DNA of 64,000 nucleotides from Paragorgia papillata (Eukaryota; Cnidaria; Anthozoa; Scleralcyonacea; Coralliidae): NCBI GenBank assembly GCA_035771165.1, contig JAWNZC010000320.1, positions 1,716,001 to 1,780,000 of the forward strand, read 5' to 3'. Shown piece by piece: positions 56,700 to 64,000 of this stretch (position 1 is its first letter; each line of letters starts with the position of its first letter). The notes under the pieces were generated by a model. It saw only the letters and a program-made list of their open reading frames with translations, ran no database searches and was not told where the DNA came from. The position numbers and the translations under genes were made by a program.

Positions 56700-57500
56700 T
56701 TCGGAATATGTTTTGAGTATCGAAACATTAAAAATTATACTGTTTGGTCAAATACTTCTAAGAAGGATATGTCTTAAGGTGACTCGACAGTCTAAAGGTG
56801 GCCGCACAGCTTCCATGAGCTTCATTTTAGTTCATTGCATAGCTCAAGTGGTGGTCTTGATTATTGATAAGTTGTATACCCTCAAAGTATACCTAAGTGA
56901 CGAAGTAAATGTTACATAAATGTAAATACCGTGTTTCCAGTAAATGCAGAAAACCTAATTTGCATAAAATCTGTCGCTTACCACAAACACAATTTATATA
57001 GATACGCAAGCGCTACAAGTATCAATCTTTTCAATAATCCCGACTACCACCAGAGCTGCAATGAACTAAAATTAAGCTCGTGAGACCTCTGGAAAAATTT
57101 TCATTAAGAAAATACTCATGATTTAGACTGTCGAGCCACCTTAAGATTACAACATGTGCAACATTTTCCCACTAGAATCATTAGTAGAAAGAAGAAAATT
57201 TGAACATATATCACCAACTCTGAAAACAATAAAATTCCTAACTCTTGCTGATGTACTTAAGATTAAAGATGCGTTAATGATTATAAATGTATGAATAACT
57301 CTAAGGTTTTAGATATGTGCAACCAAGGACACTATGGAATAATATTATAGATACTGGAATAAAGATGACAAATTTAGCGATTTTTAAATTTAGACCAATA
57401 ATAAATGAGCATTTACAGTTATATATTCCTCATTAGGTTAGCTCAAATGGTACAATGTTTGTATAATTAATTTTGATTGTTCACTGAAAATCCCTGTCAG
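56700..57500. other. Intergenic, nothing recognised
   Basis: AT-rich. CTTAAGGTGACTCGACAGTC near 56,773 is mirrored by GACTGTCGAGCCACCTTAAG at 57,127-57,146, marking the ends of a foldback or TIR element of about 375 bases without coding content. Confidence 0.5.
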
Positions 57501-57509
57501 GAGTGACAA

Positions 57510-57591
57510 ACTACTACTACTACCACTACCACTACCACTACCACTACCACTACCACTACCACTACCACTACCACTACCACTGCTACTACCA

Positions 57592-57648
<57 letters not shown>

Positions 57649-57649
57649 A

Positions 57650-57682
<33 letters not shown>

Positions 57683-57777
57683 CACTACTACTACTACTAC
57701 TACTACCACTGCCACTACTACTACTACTACTACTACCACTACCACTACCACTACCACTACCACTACCACTGCCACTG

Positions 57778-57809
<32 letters not shown>

Positions 57810-57873
57810 GCTACTACTGCTGCTACTGCTACTACCACTATCACTACCACTACCACTGCCACTGCCACTGCCG

Positions 57874-57967
<94 letters not shown>

Positions 57968-58067
57968 CGCTACCGCTACCGCTACCGCTACCACCACCAC
58001 CACCACCACCACCACCACCACCACCACTACCACTACCACTACTACCACTACCACTACTACCACTACA

Positions 58068-58100
<33 letters not shown>
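57510..58100. repeat. (CTA/CCA)n trinucleotide array
   Basis: About 590 bases of CTA and CCA triplets with some GCT and GCC. The 238-codon frame through it on the minus strand translates as poly-valine and is not a gene. It lies 135 bases past the GPCR stop codon. Confidence 0.95.
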
Positions 58101-58101
<1 letters not shown>

Positions 58102-58234
58102 TGGAAGGAATCATAGGAGAAATAGGGATATGCTTGGACCAGAACTTGAAAAAGAAGCTAGAAGAAAAACGAACTAAGTATATTAACATTTGAATGCGAA
58201 CACAAAATATCAAATTATATTAGCTTGAACGTTT

Positions 58235-59155
58235 TTAAAGTTTTGTCTCTATCGTTGGTGATCTTGGATGAACGAAGGGGGATTTTTTTGTGAAAAAAAC
58301 AACGAATGCACGGCGGTATTCGGGTAGATTCCATGCGTAAACGAATGGATTGACGATAAAGTTTAGGTTAGCGACGGGAAAATAGTAGTATGGGAAATAA
58401 ATAGCCATCTGCCCAAAATGTAATTGAGGGTTATCATAACTAATGTTTTCTATCTGCTTTCCTATGAAATACGGAAAAGCTGTGACCAATAAGACAAAGA
58501 TAAGTATCACCAATGTTATTACGATATCTTTTCTTTGCGCATTCCTTCTGTTGCTCGTCTCCAAGCCTTGACTGGCCATCAGAATTCGCTTTATCAGAAA
58601 CACATTAATTGCAACCAGCAAAACGACAACAATTTCCAAGAGTAAATATATCGAAATCCAGACCTTGTGATACGACGATCCTAATTCGTAGAAACAAACA
58701 CTGCCTATTATTATTGCTGCGACCCAACATATAAAGCACGCCAGACAAACTCGCTTCTTCGTCAGGATGCTACTGGTTTGTAATAGGTATTTGACAGCTA
58801 TGTATCTTTCTATGCCGAAGACTAAGAGCATGAAGAAAGATGCAGAGTAGCCGACGTAGAGAAAAGCGTTGGCCGACTTTAGGTCAAGTTGGCTTTTGTC
58901 GTTGGGATCGAAAACTTCACTTGGTTTGCGGCAGAACGGGATCGTTGTTACGCTAGTTATGAAATCTGCCATTGCCAGATTAGTGATGGTGATCCAGCTT
59001 GATCTGCGAAGGTTATTCAAGGGATTGCGAATAATGACAATCAGAAGCAAGCCATTCGCGATGATCCCAATCGCACATTCCCCAAGGCCAATGGCATTAA
59101 TGATTGTAAAAGGATTATTAGAGGTAGTGTTGTTTTCCGATCTCGTCGTGTTCAA
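58235..59155 (-). CDS. Class A (rhodopsin-family) G protein-coupled receptor, 306 aa
   Basis: Seven-helix plasma-membrane receptor, intact and intronless. The extracellular N-terminus (1-15) has N-glycosylation sequons at Asn2, Asn8 and Asn9. Class A landmarks: Asn34 in TM1 (ANG), LAMAD with Asp64 in TM2, ERY at 116-118 after TM3 in place of DRY, Trp144 in TM4, FPYF with Pro228 in TM6, and NPFVY at 269-273 in TM7. No Pro in TM5. I find no cysteine at the usual TM3 start (before ANAFLYV) nor in the second extracellular loop, so the canonical disulfide is missing. The TM7 position that binds retinal in opsins is Asn, so it is not an opsin. The short cytoplasmic tail lacks a palmitoylation Cys. 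Ligand unknown; cnidarian genomes hold many such orphan receptors. Confidence 0.88.
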   Translation of the reverse strand: MNTTRSENNTTSNNPFTIINAIGLGECAIGIIANGLLLIVIIRNPLNNLRRSSWITITNLAMADFITSVTTIPFCRKPSEVFDPNDKSQLDLKSANAFLYVGYSASFFMLLVFGIERYIAVKYLLQTSSILTKKRVCLACFICWVAAIIIGSVCFYELGSSYHKVWISIYLLLEIVVVLLVAINVFLIKRILMASQGLETSNRRNAQRKDIVITLVILIFVLLVTAFPYFIGKQIENISYDNPQLHFGQMAIYFPYYYFPVANLNFIVNPFVYAWNLPEYRRAFVVFFTKKSPFVHPRSPTIETKL

Positions 59156-59439
59156 GTTCTAAAAGACGAGGAAATATCAAGTATTAAATATTAAGAGTGT
59201 TCAACAAAACAGTTATATATTCGAAACTGTTTGTTGTTCATGTTTATTTTTAAATTGTATTTACTGTCTTGTCTTCTGGCTTTGGATGTAGAGCATTTTT
59301 GCCAATGCAGTTATAGTTAAACTTCGCGTCAGTATATTTGTGTTCAATTGTTTAATCCTGTCCAGTCCGGGGACTATCCAATTGACGCGTAAAGTTGTCT
59401 GGCGTTAACCAGAGTAAAATACATAGTTCTAATACAAGC

Positions 59440-59530
59440 GAAAATTTGTGGTAACGACATTATTTATTGCTTAACGTTCGACCTGTTGACTCAGGCGTTT
59501 ATCAGAGTCAACAGACTTCATCTGTTTGGC
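59440..59530 (-). repeat. Penelope-end relic with decayed hammerhead
   Basis: Minus strand CTGATAA, GCCTGAGTCAACAGGTC, GAAC: the same arrangement as 5655-5686 with both core boxes mutated, next to AATTTGTGGTAAC, which is shared with the element end at 5620. Confidence 0.5.
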
Positions 59531-59754
59531 GCTAACTCTTCTCACGCTTCAGCGTTTTATAATCCACTAAAGCACAGAACCTTTCCACATGGCGTCTAAA
59601 CAGCTGATCGGGATGACAACTTCAAAATTCCGCTGTTCAATAGAGTGAATCATTAATGAAAATTTCAATTTTAGAAGATCCTTTTTCTACCAAGGGATTG
59701 TGCATCTATTCTATAGTTGGCAATCGTTATTGCATCCCTTTGCACATGTTTTTC

Positions 59755-59945
59755 ACATGTGATCACATGTGTATTCTTGTTTTCACATGTGAACAAATAA
59801 TGCTCCACATGTGATCACAAGTAAAATGATATCTTCACATGTGAACTAATAATGCTTCACATGTGATCACATGTAATCACAAATGCAAAGATATTTTCAC
59901 ATGTGAATGTGTGTAATAATGTGAATTGTGCTGTCACATATATGA
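59755..59945. repeat. CACATGTG palindrome cluster
   Basis: About eight copies of TCACATGTGA-like palindromes in 190 bases, many joined as CACATGTGATCACATGT. The motif is an E-box-type (CANNTG) site. It begins 600 bases upstream of the GPCR start codon. It could be a minisatellite or a bHLH-bound region. Confidence 0.55.
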
Positions 59946-59949
59946 GAGC

Positions 59950-60760
59950 TACATATTCCTATGTTTAAATTTAACCAAACTTGATTGTACATTTTCAAAA
60001 CTTCAACGTTGTCCTGGCTTTGTTTTATGCTGCAGTATGAAAATATATAATGTTATCAAAGTAGTAAGAACCTAGCTCAAAATGCAATATACCATAATAA
60101 GACACAATCAAAAAGTCAATTATCTGACTAATAATTTATATTCACATACATGTATGTCAAAATCTACCAATAAAATTTACATGTAAATAATTATTTAAAA
60201 TGTACAAGCCAATAAAAATGTGATGTGATAAAACGTACGTGGCTCACTTTTGTGCCTGACAATTAATGGACTTTTCCATAAATACCAACATTTAAAATTC
60301 TCTATAAATTGATAAGAACGTTTCTAATTTTAAGTGCAGAAAATGATGACAAATTTGCTCTAATTGATTGTGAGGGTGGACTAGGAATGTTTGTTTGCAA
60401 ACTGCCCAATATTCTTGACAGGGATTAACAATTAATTAATCTGAACTATGTGTGCATGTTATAATACGGTATATACGAACTATTTATAGAACTATTTATA
60501 GAACTATTATTACAGCTTATTTGCATGTATTAACTTTAATTAGAAGCTAATTATGTACCTTCAACTTGATGCAGGCAAAATTTGTTGAATTGTGTTTGCA
60601 AGAATTTCTTGTTAATTGTTGTTTATGTACTTTTGTTTAAATAACTGGTAGACTGACATGTCACAACAAATCAAGCGTAGAAAGATGCTTGTTTTGATAT
60701 GTGTTTTAGTATCCATATTATAACAACTTTGTATTTCACAATTCCCAAATTTTCTTTGCT
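59950..60760. other. Intergenic, nothing recognised
   Basis: AT-rich sequence between the GPCR 5' flank and the transposase relic; GAACTATTTATA is repeated near 60,477-60,500. Confidence 0.35.
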
Positions 60761-60764
60761 ATCA

Positions 60765-62482
60765 ATGGATTGTTCTCAGAAATACCACCATGTCTCTTAT
60801 TTCACTCAAGTCAACAATCTCTAACGCAGACTCAATTTCAAAAACCTTCCTCATGATGGCTGCATAAATGGCCACTGTCAGGATACAGCAAAAGTTGCTC
60901 AGTTTTAATACTTCTTGCAAAGGCAATTGACTTGCATTCATCTTCACCACCTTTCACAGCAGTGAAATCTACAAGTTCAACTGTCCTACCATTGCTTGTG
61001 CCAACAATGTAATTCTTTCGACGACACTTGCGTGTGTAGTTACAGCAATGGGTCACATTACCGTCAACAACAGCTTTGGTAAAAAATTCTGCTTCATCCT
61101 GAATATCGTCGTTTCTCTGATACTCTTCAACCCAGTATTTCCTTTCCCAATTGCCGGAAATATGAAGCTCCTAAAAAAGCAACATTTTCTCCCATTTTCT
61201 TTGCCTTCTTCAGTCGCGCATGGCCTTTCAGTTGCACATCCAGATACGAAAAGATAATGTTGGTCACATCATCATTTGTAGAAACATTCGATATTGAATG
61301 TAGTGCTCGATACAACAAAAATGATTTGGCAATCTGGGAATGAACAGCTCGTGTACCATGAAATAGCTTGAGCAACACCTGGTTAAACCCTTCGAAGATG
61401 TACGTAGAATAGCCTGACAAAGGCCCCCAATCGATAACGGTTTGAGTTAAATGGCGTAATTGGTGAACATTGTATGTCATATGTGAATGATCATACAGAC
61501 ATTGAAAGTTCCTGACAAATTTTGAAAGACAGGCATCTGCTTTATTGATGTCAGCGCGACCAATACTGGACTTCGAAAGCAGGTACACAGCTTCAACTAA
61601 GAGGAGCAAATGCCGGAAGTACGGTGATGGGAGCAATCCAGAAAGCACCACGGGGCAATACAGAAGGAGCCACCAATGCCACTCGGAACCTTTCCAGTAA
61701 GCTCGTTGGGAAATAGAACGTGGGATTCTTGTTACTTCATGAGGAGGCATTATAGAACTTAATCTACCATCAATCTCCTGTTGATGCCTTCCTAAATACC
61801 AAGCTTCATGATGATTGTTGGAATCAAACCAAAGGTGACTCAACTGCCTGGAAACGCCAAGGTCGACACAATGCAGATTATCGACGACAAAGCCCCTTAC
61901 CGTGTCAAAATAAGACAGATCTAGTAGCTTGGAAGGACCTTTGACGCCAAGTACGGCTTCATTTGCTCTGTACGCTGCTCTTGCATTTCTTACCATTTCT
62001 TCATGTGTTCGGATTCCATAACCATGTGGAGATTCCAGGTACACTCTGCTGTGTCCTCTTCCCTTTTGAACTGTGGTTCCAGGGTTATAGCACCAACTGC
62101 AACCATACTGGCCATTGAATTGATGTATGTTTTGCAAAACACGCCTGGCAACACTGTCGCAAGAGCAAATGGAAGCAAATACTTTCGAACACACTTCTCT
62201 TCCGCAGCGCAACCACTTCATTCCACAATCTGACAGTTTCCTGAGTTCTTTGGTAAATGGATCAAGAAATTCCATCATAGAAGGTTTACCAGTACCAAAC
62301 CACAAACCAAGAAGAAAAATGTTTTGTTTCCGTTGCTGAGGGGGGAGTTCATTAACAATGCCCTGTAGTGGCCAGATGCTGTAGCTGGAGGATTGGAATA
62401 TAGGCACACTGTCACAATTAAATGAGAGACTTAATGAATTTGGATCAGTAAGCAGTTCTCCATTTGCAATGGATTTATACAT
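60765..62482 (-). pseudogene. CACTA/EnSpm-type (TNP2-like) transposase, frameshifted
   Basis: DNA-cutting transposase. The main frame (62482-61127) has LSFNCDSVPIFQ with a conserved Asp, YSIWPLQGIVNELPP, LLGLWFGTGKP, a CSWC zinc-type pair (family Cys cluster), GVKGPSKLLDL, VDNLHCVDLGVSRQLSHLWF and YNVHQLRHL, all typical of animal EnSpm-like transposases. Near 61,135 one base shifts the frame. The C-terminal part resumes as KYWVEEYQRNDDIQDEAEFF, VTHCCNYTRKCRRKNYIVG and stops at about 60,839. Upstream, in-frame residues SIEDIYDGQ precede the first Met, so the true N-terminus or an upstream exon is lost. No terminal CACTA repeats found. Confidence 0.72.
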
Positions 62483-62654
62483 CTGACCATCATAAATATC
62501 TTCAATGGAATCTGGAGAACGTTTTTTCGCGAGAAAAACGATAATCCAAATTCAGACCTGAACCTTGACGTTGAAATAAATCGAGTAATTGTTTCTCCAG
62601 AGGAAGGTATATGAAAAAATTACCTTCCTCTAAGAGTTTCTGCTTATCTTATAT

Positions 62655-62975
62655 CTAAGAGTTCCGTCTTACATTTAAGTATTTTAAGTACTTACATTTA
62701 GCCACTTGTTCTATTCTCGGTCCATCAACCATGATTCTCACTACACATCCACTATTACGACTTATTATCATTACCTTGGTCTTCTTCACATTAAATTTCA
62801 TATCATAATCTTTTCCTCTTTCATTTAGACAGGTCATAATCCTCTGTAAACCCTCTTCTGAATCTGCAACCATCGCTTGATCATCTGTATACCTAATGTC
62901 TCTAAGTCTCTGTCCTCCAACCAATACTCCCTCTTCTGCTACTTCCTCCATTGCCTCTCTCATCATGAATTCCAC
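62655..62975 (-). pseudogene. LINE (RTE-like) reverse transcriptase fragment
   Basis: It reads LVGGQRLRDIRYTDDQAMVA with YTDD in place of YADD, EGLQRIMTCLNERGKDYDM, NVKKTKVMIISR, then stops. Only the palm C-motif and thumb start remain. It lies upstream of the transposase relic in the same orientation. Confidence 0.7.
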
Positions 62976-62984
62976 ATATAATGA

Positions 62985-64000
62985 AAAAAAAACCCTAATG
63001 CCTTTTCATTACCAGAAATTTGGGACATTTTGCGGCCACGTTCGTAGCCAGTGGTTACTCCCATGATAATAATATACAGTAAATATTTTGCGAAAATGCA
63101 AACGGCTGCTAAGAACAAAGATCGCCTCTGCTTTCAAAGTAAACAAACATGGCTGCAGGCTGCTCGAAAGAGAAGAGACCTCCGTGGCTTCGTTGTTTGT
63201 CCTTCTCGCAGCTCAACTCCACGTTTAGACATAACGGCCTCCTGCTGATAGACGAAATCGGAGTTTCGACTGTGCATACAATCTGAGTCGGGATAAAACG
63301 TAGTTCGTTTATAACATGAGGCTGAAGCAGCCGCAGTAAACATAACATTTCTGATTTCAGAAACTTTTTAATGCTTAGGTATTCTATAAGGATAAAATTT
63401 GCTTCTCAATTATCTTTGACAATAATCCTAAACGTAGTGTCTAAATATAATGAACTCAAAACATGAAAAAATAGTCCCAGCCTATGTTATCTTCCCGTTA
63501 TGCTTTAATAGACACGATGTAATTTGCATAGGGGCCCAAATTGAAAAGGAAACTAATTTGCATGTGATCCTAAATAAAACTACGATTTGGTGTATTGCTC
63601 AAACACACTGTAAAACCAAGAAAGTTTAAAGGCTTTGGGAACCGCAATGTTGTTAGATACGGAGATATTTACGAGTTATATTAGCAGTTCGAACATTGCT
63701 AAATACATAGCAAGCTCCGCACTTTACATCGTTCGCAAGGAAAGTGGTGTATTTGGCAGATTTGTATCGCATGTTTAGCAGGATTACTATGGCTTACATA
63801 ACAGAATGAGTCAAATAAGCAGCGTAAATAAATCGATGTTGGGAACCGGCTGTGTATTTCGGTAAGCGAACATTTTTTGTTATAACGTTTCCTTACTTAA
63901 CTCTTAACAGGAATCGAGCTCCGCAACCGAGAAGTCTATGTCCCTAGTAGGATAAATTTTAAAATTTACGATTTTACTGTATTATTCCTTATACGATTTG
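62985..64000. other. Right edge, nothing recognised
   Basis: Short open frames overlap on both strands near 63,050-63,350 without any recognisable domain. No repeat structure seen. Confidence 0.3.

Noticed and set aside
57497..58213. 238-codon open frame, almost all valine
   Set aside because: It is the translation of a CTA/CCA trinucleotide array; all frames of such a repeat stay open.
58235..59155. Opsin identity for the GPCR
   Set aside because: The TM7 position that would carry the retinal-binding lysine is Asn.

Overview
The window looks like AT-rich, repeat-laden nuclear DNA from an invertebrate animal, most likely a cnidarian (coral or sea anemone). The evidence is introns with GT..AG borders, a DEG/ENaC channel, a rhodopsin-class receptor and a dense load of animal transposons: Penelope-like elements, L2/CR1/RTE-type LINEs, Crypton-like tyrosine recombinases, CACTA and Mutator-like elements, and many foldback MITEs. 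There are no operons, rRNA genes, convincing tRNA genes or CRISPR arrays. The species assignment is an inference.

Layout. 0-5 kb: the 5' half of a DEG/ENaC channel gene on the minus strand (three exons; the rest lies beyond the left edge), its introns filled with foldback and LINE insertions. 5-10 kb: a Penelope-like fragment with inverted ends and a hammerhead ribozyme, a 41-bp-arm perfect-looking hairpin, and a Crypton-like recombinase gene with one intron and one frameshift. 10-23 kb: transposon remnants (LINE, Penelope-like, a RecQ-type helicase relic, a tRNA-derived SINE) and little else.

23-50 kb is the most interesting part. A block of about 11 kb (23.07-33.94 kb) is repeated directly as a longer block (34.03-46.8 kb), followed by a partial third copy in inverted orientation (about 47.7-49.7 kb). 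Each full block carries two genes, plus a 5' relic of a third, for a small secreted peptide precursor of 76-83 residues: signal peptide, short pro-region ending in an arginine run, and a mature part with two cysteines. The inverted block carries a fifth gene. Between the two most similar paralogues nearly all substitutions after the signal peptide change the amino acid. This pattern is typical of venom, antimicrobial or host-defence peptides. I do not recognise the family. The two blocks also act as filled/empty controls that date and define several transposon insertions, including Mutator-like elements with 9-bp target duplications.

50-64 kb: more MITEs, a broken KIAA1958/DUF3504-type Crypton-like element with a short deletion derivative beside it, about 590 bp of trinucleotide repeat, an intact intronless class A GPCR (58,235-59,155, minus), a cluster of CACATGTG palindromes in its 5' flank, and a CACTA-type transposase relic with a LINE fragment. 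The host genes that look functional are the DEG/ENaC gene, the GPCR and at least four peptide genes.
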